A DNA stretch of 64,000 nt from Mycobacterium sp. IS-1742 (GCF_001500125.1 NZ_LQIV01000005.1:62001-126000); one strand, 5' to 3'; positions 1 through 9,291 are shown, counted from the stretch's first letter. A program made the numbers and translations. The notes: generated by a model from the letters alone, not told the origin.

Positions 1-1
1 C

Positions 2-343
2 GGCTTCATCGTGGCGGCCGACGGGCGGCGTCCGATCGGCTCCGACCACGTCTGGGATACGCAATACGATCCGTACCTGATCGGTCAGGACGGCGGACTG
101 TACTTCGGCGGAGCCAACGCCATTGCGGCCTACGGCGGCTTCGTTCCGCTCTTCACGCCGACGCCGTGGATGTCCGGCAGTTCGATGCACCATCTGGACG
201 ACGACACCTTCACCGGCGTGAACCAGAAGGTCATGAACGCCATGGCGGGTGTCGGCCCGCATGCCCGCCTGTTGAGCCCGATCGAGCTCGGGATTCTGCG
301 GGACCTCGGATACCGGGTGAGCGCACCGCTCGTTCAGCTCTGA
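2..343 (+). CDS. C-terminal part of a probable secreted metalloprotease-like protein (5' end outside window)
   Basis: The frame is open from the first bases, so only the last 113 residues are seen. They contain GGLYFGGANA, a SGSSMHHLDD segment and the ending SPIELGILRDLGYRV. An ending of this form, with a preceding S-x-MHH, is familiar from actinobacterial extracellular proteins annotated as zinc metallopeptidase-like. The HExxH motif that would settle the matter would lie upstream of the window. The stop overlaps the last 10 bases of the convergent esterase gene. Family assignment is an inference from the C-terminal pattern only. Confidence 0.55.
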   Translation, partial: GFIVAADGRRPIGSDHVWDTQYDPYLIGQDGGLYFGGANAIAAYGGFVPLFTPTPWMSGSSMHHLDDDTFTGVNQKVMNAMAGVGPHARLLSPIELGILRDLGYRVSAPLVQL

Positions 344-1230
344 CGGGACAGCACCCCGCGCAGGATGTAGACCAGCGCCCGCGGTTGATCACCCTGCACG
401 GAGTGCCCGGAGTTCTCGACCACGTGGGTGCGCTGAAAACCGGGCGCGCCCTTGGCGAATGCCTCGGCGTCCTCGTCGTTGACGAAGAACGACTTCGCCC
501 CGCGCACCAGCGTGGTGGGCATGGTGATCGAGGGGACGTCGTCCCACAGTCCTTCGAAGCCGTCGCCCTTGCGGAACGAGTCGTAGCGCCACGTCCAGGT
601 ACCGTCCTCGAGCCGCTTGGAGTTGTGGAACACCCCGCGGCGCAATGAGTTCCGATCGCGGTGTGGCGAGGCGGCGACGGTCACGTCGAGCATCGCCTCG
701 AACGACGGGAAGGTGCGGTCGCCCTGCACCAGCGCGACGGCGCCGAGCTGGGCCTTGGTCATCTGCTCGTGGCGTTCGGGCGCCGACGGGGTGACGTCGA
801 CGAGCACCAGTTCGGGCACCAGCGCGGGTTCGGTGGCCGCGATGCGGAGCGCGGTCAGCCCGCCCAGCGACATCCCGACGACCAGCCGCGGCCGCGGCGC
901 CCACTCACGCAGGACCGGACGCAGCGTCTCGGCGTTGAGCTTCGGTCCGTAGTCGCCGTCCTCGCGCCACGCGGAGCGGCCGTGTCCGGGGAGGTCGACG
1001 GCGAGCGCGGGCACGCCCAGTCCGAGCACGACGGTGTCCCACGTGTGCGCGTTCTGTCCGCCGCCGTGCAGGAAGATCACGCGCGGTTCGTCGTCGCCCC
1101 ACTTGATCGCGCTGATCGGTCCGGCCTCGATGCGCGCCGCCGGCGGGATCTCGGAGGCGCCGATCTGCTCGGCGTTCTCGGGCAGCAGGGCGAATTCGTC
1201 GAGGTTGAGCAGTTCAGCGTCGGTGACCAC
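334..1230 (-). CDS. alpha/beta-hydrolase, Rv0045c-type esterase
   Basis: A 298-residue serine hydrolase, the same length as M. tuberculosis Rv0045c, which also lies just downstream of ino1. It has an oxyanion-type HGGGQ (residues 55-59), the nucleophile elbow GMSLGG with Ser121, and a C-terminal NSGHS with His276; Asp252 or Asp254 is the likely acid. Rv0045c is a characterised esterase of unknown natural substrate; activity here is inferred from family. The start is GTG at 1230. The gene follows ino1 on the same strand, but a long hairpin at 1253-1307 separates them, so they may not share a full transcript. Confidence 0.9.
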   Translation of the reverse strand: MVTDAELLNLDEFALLPENAEQIGASEIPPAARIEAGPISAIKWGDDEPRVIFLHGGGQNAHTWDTVVLGLGVPALAVDLPGHGRSAWREDGDYGPKLNAETLRPVLREWAPRPRLVVGMSLGGLTALRIAATEPALVPELVLVDVTPSAPERHEQMTKAQLGAVALVQGDRTFPSFEAMLDVTVAASPHRDRNSLRRGVFHNSKRLEDGTWTWRYDSFRKGDGFEGLWDDVPSITMPTTLVRGAKSFFVNDEDAEAFAKGAPGFQRTHVVENSGHSVQGDQPRALVYILRGVLSRQS

Positions 1231-1252
1231 GGATCGAACCTACTCATGAAAC

Positions 1253-1307
1253 GACTCTGCGCCCAGGGTGGAGAAGTGCGAGAGCCGCACACCCTGGACG
1301 CAGAGTC
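1253..1307 (-). terminator. long intergenic hairpin between ino1 and the esterase gene
   Basis: Two 18-base arms, 1253-1270 and 1290-1307, are complementary except for one position (C1262 against A1298). The 19-base loop contains a further TGCG/CGCA mini-stem (1277-1280 with 1286-1289). On the minus strand the hairpin follows the ino1 stop within about 15 bases and is followed by GTTTC rather than a true U-run. It could be an intrinsic terminator or attenuator of ino1, or a copy of a dispersed palindromic repeat. The near-perfect pairing is certain; the function is inferred. Confidence 0.55.
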
Positions 1308-1320
1308 AACGTGGAGGAGG

Positions 1321-2400
1321 TCAGCCCTCGATGAAGGTTTCCAGCTGCGTGCGGGCGACGTCGTCGGGCAGCTGCTGCGGCGGGCTCTTCATCAGATACG
1401 CCGACGCGGCGACGACGGGGCCGCCGACACCGCGGTCCTTGGCGATCTTCGCGGCGCGGACCGCGTCGATGATGACGCCGGCCGAGTTCGGCGAATCCCA
1501 CACCTCGAGCTTGTACTCCAGGTTCAGCGGTACGTCACCGAAGGCGCGGCCCTCGAGGCGGACGTAGGCCCACTTGCGGTCGTCGAGCCAGCCGACGTGG
1601 TCGGACGGGCCGATGTGGACGTCCTTGGTGTTGAACTCGCGCTGCAGGTTGCTGGTCACGGCCTGGGTCTTGGAGATCTTCTTGGACTCCAGGCGCGAAC
1701 GCTCGAGCATGTTGAGGAAGTCCATGTTGCCGCCGACGTTGAGCTGCATGGTGCGGTCGAGCTGCACGCCGCGGTCCTCGAACAGCTTGGCCATCACGCG
1801 GTGGGTGATGGTGGCGCCGACCTGGCTCTTGATGTCGTCGCCGACGATCGGCACGCCGGCGTCCTCGAACTTCTTCGCCCACACCGGGTCGGATGCGATG
1901 AACACCGGAAGCGCGTTGACGAACGCCACGCCTGCGTCGATCGCGCACTGGGCGTAGAACTTGTCGGCCTCCTCCGAACCCACCGGCAGGTAGGACACCA
2001 GCACGTCGACCTTGGCGTCCTTGAGCGCCTTGACCACGTCGACGGCCTCGGCGTCGGACACCTCGATCGTGTCGGCGTAGTACTTGCCGATGCCGTCGAG
2101 GGTCGGGCCGCGCTGCACGACGACGTCGGTCGGCGGCACGTCGGCGATCTTGATGGTGTTGTTCTCCGACGCGAAGATCGCCTCGGACAGGTCGAAACCG
2201 ACCTTCTTGGCGTCGACGTCGAAGGCGGCGACGAATTTGACGTCGCGCACGTGGTAGGGCCCGAAGCGAACGTGCATCAGACCGGGCACGGTCGCGTTCT
2301 CGTCTGCGTCCTTGTAGTACTGGACGCCCTGTACCAGCGAGGACGCGCAGTTGCCGACGCCGACAATGGCGACCCGGATGTCTCCTGCGTGCTCAGTCAT
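1321..2400 (-). CDS. ino1: inositol-1-phosphate synthase
   Basis: Converts glucose 6-phosphate to 1D-myo-inositol 3-phosphate with NAD, the first step toward phosphatidylinositol, PIMs/lipoarabinomannan and mycothiol. The 359-residue product begins with a Rossmann signature, GVGNCASS at residues 14-21, and contains the conserved [21 protein letters not shown] and [11 protein letters not shown] segments of the actinobacterial Ino1 family. ATG at 2400 is preceded by GGAGAGGGAGAG. Its position after a PadR gene and before the esterase matches Rv0045c-Rv0047c. The protein is essential for inositol prototrophy in mycobacteria. Confidence 0.97.
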   Translation of the reverse strand: MTEHAGDIRVAIVGVGNCASSLVQGVQYYKDADENATVPGLMHVRFGPYHVRDVKFVAAFDVDAKKVGFDLSEAIFASENNTIKIADVPPTDVVVQRGPTLDGIGKYYADTIEVSDAEAVDVVKALKDAKVDVLVSYLPVGSEEADKFYAQCAIDAGVAFVNALPVFIASDPVWAKKFEDAGVPIVGDDIKSQVGATITHRVMAKLFEDRGVQLDRTMQLNVGGNMDFLNMLERSRLESKKISKTQAVTSNLQREFNTKDVHIGPSDHVGWLDDRKWAYVRLEGRAFGDVPLNLEYKLEVWDSPNSAGVIIDAVRAAKIAKDRGVGGPVVAASAYLMKSPPQQLPDDVARTQLETFIEG

Positions 2401-2469
2401 GGCCGTTCTCTCCCTCTCCTACTGAAATTCGGTGGTGCTGCCTGTGGTCGCCCCGGTTCAAGGCTGTGC

Positions 2470-3015
2470 TCACGTGTTGTCCGGACTCCCCTGCCCGAGA
2501 CGCTCTGCCGCGATGAGTTCGTTGAGCCACTTCACTTCGCGCTCGCTGGACTCCAACCCCAACTGGTGCAACTGCCGGGTGTATCGGTCGAATGAGCTGC
2601 TGGCCCGCGCCACTGCTTCACGCAGACCTTCGCGACGTTCCTCCACCTGACGACGGCGACCCTCGAGGATCCGCATCCTGGCTTCGGCCGGGGTGCGGTT
2701 GAAGAAGGCGAGATGCACACCGAATCCGTCGTCGGAGTAGTTCTGCGGGCCGGTGTCCGCCACGAGCTCGGCGAAGCGCTGCTTACCGGCGTCGGTGAGC
2801 TGGTAGACCCGCCGGGCCCGTCGACGCGTCACTGTGCCCGCGGGCGCGGCGTCCTCGACGATCAGCCCGTCGACCTGCATGCGGCGCAACGCCGGGTACA
2901 GCGAACCGTACGAGAAGGCGCGGAACGCACCGAGCAGACCGGTCAGGCGTTTACGCAGTTCATAGCCGTGCATCGGCGATTCGAGCAGCAGACCGAGAAT
3001 GGCGAGTTCCAGCAC
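2470..3015 (-). CDS. PadR-family transcriptional regulator (Rv0047c-type)
   Basis: The 181-residue protein has an N-terminal winged-helix domain (about residues 1-80: ESPMHGYELRKRL, the YGSLYPALRRM recognition region and a wing rich in Arg) and a C-terminal helical dimerisation arm with long charged helices, the usual PadR plan. GTG at 3015 is chosen over upstream codons because the family begins exactly there (LELAILGLLLESP) and GAGGGGGTGG precedes it. The gene lies 69 bases upstream of ino1 on the same strand, so it could be cotranscribed and control inositol synthesis. That regulatory link is an inference from position. Confidence 0.9.
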   Translation of the reverse strand: MLELAILGLLLESPMHGYELRKRLTGLLGAFRAFSYGSLYPALRRMQVDGLIVEDAAPAGTVTRRRARRVYQLTDAGKQRFAELVADTGPQNYSDDGFGVHLAFFNRTPAEARMRILEGRRRQVEERREGLREAVARASSSFDRYTRQLHQLGLESSEREVKWLNELIAAERLGQGSPDNT

Positions 3016-3070
3016 CCGGAACCACCCCCTCACGATCCGCACCGTCGCTACGACGCATCGACACCTCGTT

Positions 3071-3094
3071 GAATAGTATCGCGCCGATATATTC
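3071..3094 (-). promoter_or_regulatory. probable autoregulatory operator/promoter of the PadR gene
   Basis: TATCG-CGC-CGATA (3077-3089) is a perfect 5-bp inverted repeat, nested in a looser one running from GAATA to TATTC (3071-3094). On the minus strand TACTAT (3079-3074) could serve as the -10 box for the PadR gene starting at 3015. An operator over its own promoter is common for PadR proteins. The palindrome is seen; binding is inferred. Confidence 0.45.
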
Positions 3095-3149
3095 GACGCC
3101 ACACGGGGCGTTGCCTGCTGTTTGCCTGCCGGTCACCTGGACCGGCCGC

Positions 3150-4031
3150 TCAGCTGCTCGGCGGCCAGATCGCCTTGGTGGTGCCGTCCGGGAACAATTC
3201 GATCCGCCCGGTGCCGAAATCGCTGTTCGCGACGATCTCGACGGCCACCAGGTCGGGCGTCGCCGGATCGCCGGACGGTCCGACGCGCACCCAGGTGTCG
3301 GTGACGTCGGCCCGGTTCATCCCGAGGGTGTCGGGCGCGCCCCGCATCACCGCCAGGGTCTTCTCGTAGTCGAATCTCGCCAGGTCGACGAGCCGGTCGT
3401 CGCTGCTCAGCGTGCTGGGCGAACCCCACGGGTCACCCCAGCCGCCGCGGTAGTCGTAGTTCTGCTGGCGCCGGTTGTCGGTCGGGTCCGGCCGGTCCAG
3501 CGACGCGTAGTCGGAGTGGATGTCCAGTTCGTAGCCCATCGTGCTGCCGAACCGCTGCCGCATCTGCTCGAACAGCCCGGTGAATCCGTTGAGGGACTGC
3601 AGCTGCCGCGGCGGGGTGAGCACGACGGGTTCGATGCCGTCCGATTTGGCGCCCGGATCGCTCTGGAAGTCCAACGGCGAACTGGTGTTGCCGTAGAGCC
3701 CCCAGCCGATGCACATGCCGAGCACGACGAGAACCGCGGCCATCGCCGCCTTCACTCCCCAGCCCGTCGGCGCGGAGATGCGGCGCGGGGGTTTGGGGCG
3801 GCTCAGATCCGGGAGTTGCACCGGTGCGTTGCCGGTCTGCAGATCCGACACCAGCGCCTGCAGATCGCCCAGCGTCGCGGCATGGGTCGCGGCCTTGACC
3901 CGCTCCCCGTGCTCGGCCATCGACAGCTGTCCCTCGCTCAGCGCGGTGTCGAGCACCTGACAGGTGTCGTTGCGGTCGCTGTCCTTGGCCCGGGTCCCCG
4001 CCGTCCGCCGCCCGGAGCTGCTCACTGCCAC
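3150..4031 (-). CDS. DUF1707 membrane-anchored protein (Rv0048c-type)
   Basis: A 293-residue protein from GTG 4031. Residues about 18-64 (DSDRNDTCQVLDTAL... through LGDLQALVSDLQ) form a DUF1707 domain, a short helical module common in actinobacterial membrane proteins. A basic proline-rich stretch leads to one transmembrane helix at about 92-112, followed by a roughly 180-residue extracytoplasmic domain without recognised motif. It matches Rv0048c in order and architecture. It is divergent from the DUF5318 gene at 4142, leaving a 110-base shared promoter region. The biochemical role is unknown. A further 25 codons upstream are open, but the family resemblance starts at MAVSSSG. Confidence 0.8.
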   Translation of the reverse strand: MAVSSSGRRTAGTRAKDSDRNDTCQVLDTALSEGQLSMAEHGERVKAATHAATLGDLQALVSDLQTGNAPVQLPDLSRPKPPRRISAPTGWGVKAAMAAVLVVLGMCIGWGLYGNTSSPLDFQSDPGAKSDGIEPVVLTPPRQLQSLNGFTGLFEQMRQRFGSTMGYELDIHSDYASLDRPDPTDNRRQQNYDYRGGWGDPWGSPSTLSSDDRLVDLARFDYEKTLAVMRGAPDTLGMNRADVTDTWVRVGPSGDPATPDLVAVEIVANSDFGTGRIELFPDGTTKAIWPPSS

Positions 4032-4128
4032 GCCGAGATCGTAAGAGTTCGATGGGCGATACCGCAGACCAGACGCGGAATCGGCGGTGACGTTGCGGCG
4101 TCTCACACCGGCCTCGAGTGGGCCGACG

Positions 4129-4134
4129 TACTCT
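4129..4134 (+). promoter_or_regulatory. -10 element for a probable leaderless transcript
   Basis: TACTCT ends seven bases before the GTG at 4142, and there is no Shine-Dalgarno sequence between. In mycobacteria this geometry places the transcription start on the initiation codon, giving a leaderless mRNA. Inferred from spacing only. Confidence 0.45.
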
Positions 4135-4141
4135 GGTCACC

Positions 4142-4567
4142 GTGCGATTGCAGAGACAGGTGGTGGACTACGCGCTCCGGCGCCGGTCCCTGCTTGCCGA
4201 GGTCTACTCGGGGCGCACCGGCGTCTCGGAGGTCTGTGACGCCAACCCCTACCTGCTGCGCGCCGCGAAGTTCCATGGCAAGCCCAGTTCGGTGATGTGC
4301 CCGATTTGCCGTAAAGAGCAGTTGACGCTCGTGTCGTGGGTGTTCGGTGATCACCTCGGCCCGGTGTCGGGGTCGGCGCGCACCGCCGAGGAGCTGGTCC
4401 TGTTGGCCACCAAGTTCGACGAGTTCTCCGTACATGTGGTGGAGGTATGCCGAACCTGTGAATGGAATCATCTGGTGAAGTCGTATGTGCTCGGCGCGGT
4501 GCGGCCGCCCAAGGCCCCGCGCGGTACCCGGCCGGCGCGCAAGAGCGCGCGTACGGCGAGTGAATAG
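4142..4567 (+). CDS. DUF5318 zinc-ribbon-like protein (Rv0049-type)
   Basis: 141 residues starting VRLQRQVVDYALRRR, nearly identical in pattern to Rv0049. Two pairs of cysteines, CPIC (about residues 53-56) and CRTC (about 104-107), suggest a zinc ribbon. A basic, Pro/Arg-rich tail follows. GTG 4142 is preferred because conservation begins there and a -10 box sits seven bases upstream. The last bases overlap the GTG of ponA1 by 8 bp, so the two are translationally linked. The protein's function is unknown; its constant place before ponA1 suggests a role tied to cell-wall growth. Confidence 0.85.
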   Translation: MRLQRQVVDYALRRRSLLAEVYSGRTGVSEVCDANPYLLRAAKFHGKPSSVMCPICRKEQLTLVSWVFGDHLGPVSGSARTAEELVLLATKFDEFSVHVVEVCRTCEWNHLVKSYVLGAVRPPKAPRGTRPARKSARTASE

Positions 4568-7163
4568 CGAAGGGCGCCACGAACGGCCGGTCGACGATGT
4601 CCGCAGGGGACACTCGGCTGACCGTGTCGGCGCGCCGCCTCCAGGATCCGACCCGGCGTTCGGCAAGGGCCCGCGGCACGCCGATCGGGGCCGTCCGCCC
4701 GGTCCGCCTCAGGGCCCGGTGCAGGGTCGTCTGCAAAGGCCACCCGAACCGGCTCCGCGCAACCGTCCGCCGCGGGCGCCCGACGACAACCGCACGGCGA
4801 TCCTGCCGGCGATCCGCGACGAACAGCCGCGGCATCTGCGTGATCCGATCGACGTGGTCAAGGCCGCTCTGGAAGGCAGCCCGCCGCAGAAGCCGCCGCC
4901 GCCGCGCGGTCCGGGCGGCGGTGGCGACGGGCCGTCCGGTCCGCCGCCCGGCGGGCGTCGGCACTGGCGTGAGCGCGTCAACTGGAGGTGGGTCCGGCGC
5001 GGCCTGATCACGGCGGCCGTGGTGTTGATCGTGCTGCCGCTGGTCACGTTCGGGATGGCGTACATGATCGTCGACGTCCCCAACCCGGGCGACATCCGGA
5101 CCAATCAGGTGTCGACGATCCTGGCCAGCGACGGCAGTGAGATCGCCAAGATCGTCCCGCCCGAGGGCAACCGCGTCGACGTCAACATCGACCAGATCCC
5201 GGTCCACGTGCGGGACGCGGTGATGGCCGCCGAGGACCGCGACTTCTACTCCAACCCGGGGTTCTCGTTCACCGGCTTCGCCCGTGCGTTCAAGAACAAC
5301 CTGTTCGGCGGCGACCTGCAGGGTGGGTCGACCATCACCCAGCAGTACGTGAAGAACGCGCTCGTCGGCTCCGAGCGCGGCGGGCTGGGCGGCATCACCC
5401 GCAAGGCCAAGGAGCTGGTCATCTCGACGAAGATGTCCGGCGAGTGGTCCAAGGACCAGGTGATGCAGTCGTATCTGAACATCATCTACTTCGGACGCGG
5501 CGCCTACGGCGTGGCGGCGGCGTCGAAGGCGTACTTCAACAAACCGGTCGAGCAGCTCACGGTGGCCGAGGGCGCACTGCTGGCCGCGCTCATCCAGCGT
5601 CCGTCCGCGCTCGACCCGGCCGTCGATCCGGAGGGCGCCGCCGACCGGTGGAACTGGGTGCTCGACGGCATGGTCGAGATCGGGGCGCTCTCGGAGTCCG
5701 ATCGCGCCGCGCAGGTGTTCCCGCCGACGGTGCCCCCCGACGTCGCGCAGACCCAGAACCAGACGACCGGCCCCAACGGCCTCATCGAGCGTCAGGTGCA
5801 GCGCGAACTGCTCGAGTTGTTCAACATCAGCGAGCAGCAGCTCAACACCGAGGGTCTGCAGATCACCACGACGATCGACCCGAAGGCGCAGCGGGCGGCC
5901 GAGGAGGCCGTCGCGGAGTACCTGGACGGTCAGGACCCCGACATGCGCACCGCGGTGGTGTCGATCGATCCGAAGACCGGCGGGGTCAAGGCGTACTACG
6001 GCGGTTCGGACGCCAACGGGTTCGACTTCGCCCAGGCCGGTCTGCCGACGGGATCGTCGTTCAAGGTCTTCGCGCTCGTGGCCGCGCTGCAGCAGGGCAT
6101 CGGCCTGGGCTACCAGGTCGACAGCTCCCCGCTCGAGGTCGACGGCATCAAGATCAGCAACGTCGAGGGCAACAGCTGCGGCACCTGCAACATCGCCGAG
6201 GCGCTGAAGCGCTCGCTGAACACGAGCTACTACCGCCTGATGCTCGATCTCAACAACGGGCCCCAGGACGTGGCCGACGCCGCCCATGAGGCGGGTATCC
6301 CCGAGAGCTTCCCGGGTGTCGAGCACACGTTGAGCGAGGACGGGCAGGGCGGACCGCCGAACAACGGAATCGTGCTGGGCCAGTACCAGTCCCGGGTGAT
6401 CGACATGGCCTCGGCGTACGCCACGCTGGCCGCCTCCGGCGTCTACCACAAGCCGCACTTCGTCCAGAAGGTCGTCAACTCCGAGGGTGACGTGCTGTTC
6501 GACGCCGCCCAGGAGGACAACAGCGGCGAGCAGCGCATCGACAAGAACGTGGCCGACAACGCCACCGCGGCGATGCAGCCGATCGCCGCGTACTCGAACG
6601 GTCACGCCCTGGCGGGCGGGCGGCCGTCGGCGGCCAAGACCGGGACCAACCAGCTCGGCGACACCGACGACAACCGCGACGCGTGGATGGTCGGGTTCAC
6701 CCCGTCGCTGTCCACCGCAGTGTGGGTCGGCACCGTGGAGGGCAACAAACCGCTCGAGAACAAGTGGGGCTCGCCGGTGTACGGCTCGGGTCTGCCGTCG
6801 GACATCTGGAAGGCCACGATGGACGGCGCGCTCGAGGACACCGACAACGAGGAGTTCCCCGAGCCCGAGGAGATCGGCGGGTACGCCGGTGTGCCGCAGG
6901 CGCCGCCGCCGCGTCAGACCTACACGACCACCGCACCGCCGACGCCGTCGCAGACCGTCATCCAGCCGACGCTGGAGGTCGCCCCCGGCATCACGATCCC
7001 GCTGGGCCCGCCGACGACGGTCCCGGTGGGCCCGCCGCCACCGATCGGCCAGCCGGTGCCCGCGCCCGGGGTGCCCGCACCCGTCGCGCCCGCGCCGGGT
7101 GTTCCGCCGCCGCCGGTCGCCCCGGGTGTGCCCGTGCCGCCCGGTCCGCCGCCGCCTCCGTGA
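4560..7163 (+). CDS. ponA1: bifunctional class A penicillin-binding protein
   Basis: Polymerises and cross-links peptidoglycan outside the membrane. Counting from GTG 4560 (867 residues): a long Pro/Arg-rich cytoplasmic N-terminus, one transmembrane helix (about 149-172), a GT51 transglycosylase domain with the catalytic Glu225 in AAEDRDFYSNPG and GGSTITQQ, then a transpeptidase domain with nucleophile Ser499 and Lys502 (GSSFK), SLN and KTGT motifs, and a C-terminal tail of Pro-rich segments. This is the Rv0050 architecture. The start overlaps the upstream stop; no strong ribosome-binding site is visible, so an internal start remains possible. The next gene overlaps by 4 bp. Confidence 0.95.
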   Translation: MNSEGRHERPVDDVRRGHSADRVGAPPPGSDPAFGKGPRHADRGRPPGPPQGPVQGRLQRPPEPAPRNRPPRAPDDNRTAILPAIRDEQPRHLRDPIDVVKAALEGSPPQKPPPPRGPGGGGDGPSGPPPGGRRHWRERVNWRWVRRGLITAAVVLIVLPLVTFGMAYMIVDVPNPGDIRTNQVSTILASDGSEIAKIVPPEGNRVDVNIDQIPVHVRDAVMAAEDRDFYSNPGFSFTGFARAFKNNLFGGDLQGGSTITQQYVKNALVGSERGGLGGITRKAKELVISTKMSGEWSKDQVMQSYLNIIYFGRGAYGVAAASKAYFNKPVEQLTVAEGALLAALIQRPSALDPAVDPEGAADRWNWVLDGMVEIGALSESDRAAQVFPPTVPPDVAQTQNQTTGPNGLIERQVQRELLELFNISEQQLNTEGLQITTTIDPKAQRAAEEAVAEYLDGQDPDMRTAVVSIDPKTGGVKAYYGGSDANGFDFAQAGLPTGSSFKVFALVAALQQGIGLGYQVDSSPLEVDGIKISNVEGNSCGTCNIAEALKRSLNTSYYRLMLDLNNGPQDVADAAHEAGIPESFPGVEHTLSEDGQGGPPNNGIVLGQYQSRVIDMASAYATLAASGVYHKPHFVQKVVNSEGDVLFDAAQEDNSGEQRIDKNVADNATAAMQPIAAYSNGHALAGGRPSAAKTGTNQLGDTDDNRDAWMVGFTPSLSTAVWVGTVEGNKPLENKWGSPVYGSGLPSDIWKATMDGALEDTDNEEFPEPEEIGGYAGVPQAPPPRQTYTTTAPPTPSQTVIQPTLEVAPGITIPLGPPTTVPVGPPPPIGQPVPAPGVPAPVAPAPGVPPPPVAPGVPVPPGPPPPP

Positions 7164-8839
7164 CGGCGCCCGAGGAGGAGCGGGCCGAACCGGAACCCCG
7201 GTGGGTGTCGCCGGCGCCGCTGGCGCACGACCTGCGCAGCGCCGACGACCGCGACCTGCCGAGCCGTACCGACCCCATCGGTGCCGCGCTCGCGGAGACC
7301 GTCGGCGGCCCGGTGGGCCGGCATGCGCTGATCGGCAGGCAGCGGTTTTTGACACCGCTGCGCGTCATGCTGATCATCGCGGTCGCCTTCCTGGCGCTGG
7401 GCTATTCGACGAAGGCCGCGTGTCTGCAGTCCACCGGCAGCGGGTCGGCCGATCAGCGGGTGGCGAACTGGGAGAACAACCGCGCCTATTACCAGCTCTG
7501 CTACTCCGACACCGTGCCGCTCTACACCGCGGAACTGCTGAACCAGGGCAAGTTCCCGTACAAGTCGAGCTGGATCGAGGTCGACGGCAGCGGTGATCCG
7601 CGGATCACCCACGACGGCGAGGTCGCCGTGCGGTACATGGAGTATCCGGTGCTGACCGGGCTGTACCAGTACGTGTCGATGGCGCTGGCCAAGACGTACT
7701 CCGCGGTCACGCGCGCGGTGTCGGTCCCGGTGGTCGCCGAGGTGGTGATGTTCTTCAACATCGCCGCGTTCGGGCTGGCGCTGGCCTGGCTGGCCACGGT
7801 GTGGGCGACGGCGATGCTGGCCGGCCGCCGGGTCTGGGATGCGGCGCTGGTGGCCGCGTCACCGCTGGTGATCTTCCAGATTTTCACCAACTTCGACGCG
7901 CTGGCAACGGCTTTCGCGGTCGGCGCGATGCTCGCCTGGGCGCGGCGAAAACCGGTGCTGGCCGGTGCGTTGATCGGCCTCGGGGTGGCGGCCAAACTGT
8001 ATCCGCTGCTGCTGCTGGTGCCGTTGGCGCTGCTGGCGGTGCGGACCGGGAGACTGCGCGAAGTGGCCAAGGTGGCCGCGACGGCGGCGGTCACCTGGCT
8101 GCTGGTGAACCTGCCGATCATGGTGCTGTTCCCACGAGGGTGGTCGGAGTTCTTCCGGCTGAACACCCGTCGCGGGGACGACATGGACTCGCTGTACAAC
8201 GTGGTGAAGTCGTTCACCGGGTGGCGCGGTTTCGACACCGACCTCGGATTCTGGCAGCCGCCGACCATTCTCAACGCCGTCACCGCGGTGCTGTTCGCCT
8301 CCTGCTGCATCGCGATCGGGTACATCGCGCTGACCGCACGGCAGCGCCCGCGGGTGGCGCAGCTCGCGTTCCTGGTGGTCGCGGCGTTTCTGTTGACCAA
8401 CAAGGTGTGGAGTCCGCAGTTCTCGCTGTGGTTGGTGCCGCTGGCCGTGCTGGCGCTGCCGCACCGGCGGATTCTGTTGGCGTGGATGACGATCGACGCG
8501 CTGGTGTGGGTGCCCCGCATGCTCTACCTCTACGGCGAGGCGAACCGCGGGTTGCCCGAACAGTGGTTCACCGCGACCGTGCTGCTGCGTGACGTCGCGG
8601 TGATCACGTTGTGCGCGTTGGTGATCCGTCAGATCTACCGCCCCGAACTGGATCTGGTCCGTGCCGGCGGGCGCGTCGACGACCCGGCGGGCGGCGTCTT
8701 CGACCGGGCGCCCGATGATCCGCCGCGCTGGCTGCCCGACTGGTTGCAGCCGTCGGCCCGGCGGGTCCGGGTCGAGGCCCCGCCACCGGCTCCCGAAGAG
8801 CAGCCGACGGATTTCGCAGCTCAGACCCGTCTCCTGTAG
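7160..8839 (+). CDS. polytopic membrane protein, GT87/DUF2029-like (Rv0051-type)
   Basis: 559 residues, matching Rv0051 (560). A hydrophilic N-terminus of about 65 residues precedes roughly ten hydrophobic segments; an extracytoplasmic loop after the first holds two Cys residues and a [13 protein letters not shown] motif. The layout resembles GT-C fold polyprenyl-phosphate-sugar mannosyl/arabinosyl transferases, so a glycosyltransferase role in the envelope is plausible but unproved. GTG 7160 overlaps the ponA1 TGA as GTGA, giving translational coupling with the peptidoglycan synthase. Confidence 0.8.
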   Translation: MTAPEEERAEPEPRWVSPAPLAHDLRSADDRDLPSRTDPIGAALAETVGGPVGRHALIGRQRFLTPLRVMLIIAVAFLALGYSTKAACLQSTGSGSADQRVANWENNRAYYQLCYSDTVPLYTAELLNQGKFPYKSSWIEVDGSGDPRITHDGEVAVRYMEYPVLTGLYQYVSMALAKTYSAVTRAVSVPVVAEVVMFFNIAAFGLALAWLATVWATAMLAGRRVWDAALVAASPLVIFQIFTNFDALATAFAVGAMLAWARRKPVLAGALIGLGVAAKLYPLLLLVPLALLAVRTGRLREVAKVAATAAVTWLLVNLPIMVLFPRGWSEFFRLNTRRGDDMDSLYNVVKSFTGWRGFDTDLGFWQPPTILNAVTAVLFASCCIAIGYIALTARQRPRVAQLAFLVVAAFLLTNKVWSPQFSLWLVPLAVLALPHRRILLAWMTIDALVWVPRMLYLYGEANRGLPEQWFTATVLLRDVAVITLCALVIRQIYRPELDLVRAGGRVDDPAGGVFDRAPDDPPRWLPDWLQPSARRVRVEAPPPAPEEQPTDFAAQTRLL

Positions 8840-8872
8840 CCTGGGCAGGTTGCCGACGCAGGCGACCCTCCT

Positions 8873-8892
8873 GCCACGGAATTCGCCGTGGC
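8873..8892 (+). promoter_or_regulatory. leader hairpin of the rpsF operon, candidate S6:S18 binding element
   Basis: GCCACGG (8873-8879) pairs with CCGTGGC (8886-8892) around a six-base loop, just upstream of an ideal ribosome-binding site AGGAGGTGAT (8907-8916). In many bacteria the rpsF leader contains a stem with exposed CCG that mimics the 16S rRNA site of the S6:S18 complex and allows autorepression. The stem, the CCG and the location fit; whether the actual motif is present is an inference. Confidence 0.45.
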
Positions 8893-8925
8893 CGCACTAC
8901 GACCATAGGAGGTGATGAGGTTCTA

Positions 8926-9216
8926 ATGCGTCCATACGAAATCATGGTCATTCTCGACCCCACACTTGACGAGCGCACGGTAGCTCCCTCGCTGGAGACG
9001 TTCCTGAACGTCATCCGCAAGGACGGCGGAAGCGTTGACAAGGTGGACATCTGGGGCCGCCGCAGGCTCGCCTACGAGATCGCCAAGCATGCCGAGGGCA
9101 TTTACGCGGTGATCGACGTCAAGGCCGCCCCCGCCACGGTGACCGAGCTCGACCGTCAGCTCAGCCTGAACGAGTCGGTGCTGCGCACCAAGGTCATGCG
9201 GACCGACAAGCACTGA
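8926..9216 (+). CDS. rpsF: 30S ribosomal protein S6
   Basis: 96 residues beginning [12 protein letters not shown] and containing [18 protein letters not shown], both diagnostic for S6. It binds the 30S platform together with S18. ATG 8926 is preceded at nine bases by a perfect AGGAGGTGAT. First gene of the rpsF-ssb-rpsR-rplI operon. Confidence 0.98.
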   Translation: MRPYEIMVILDPTLDERTVAPSLETFLNVIRKDGGSVDKVDIWGRRRLAYEIAKHAEGIYAVIDVKAAPATVTELDRQLSLNESVLRTKVMRTDKH

Positions 9217-9291
9217 TCACCGAACGGCTCCGGGTGTCATTCGCCTTGCGTAGGCTCGCGCCCAACATGCCGTCCATTTCAGGAGGACCCA

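Noticed and set aside
661-2595. Long plus-strand frame over the esterase and ino1 genes
   Set aside because: Shadow of two well-supported minus-strand genes; composition His/Asp/Val-rich without motif.
4137-7355. Very long open frame antisense to ponA1 (minus strand, over 1000 codons)
   Set aside because: High-GC codon bias leaves antisense frames open; the product is Arg/Gly-rich with no domain, and the plus strand encodes a complete PBP.
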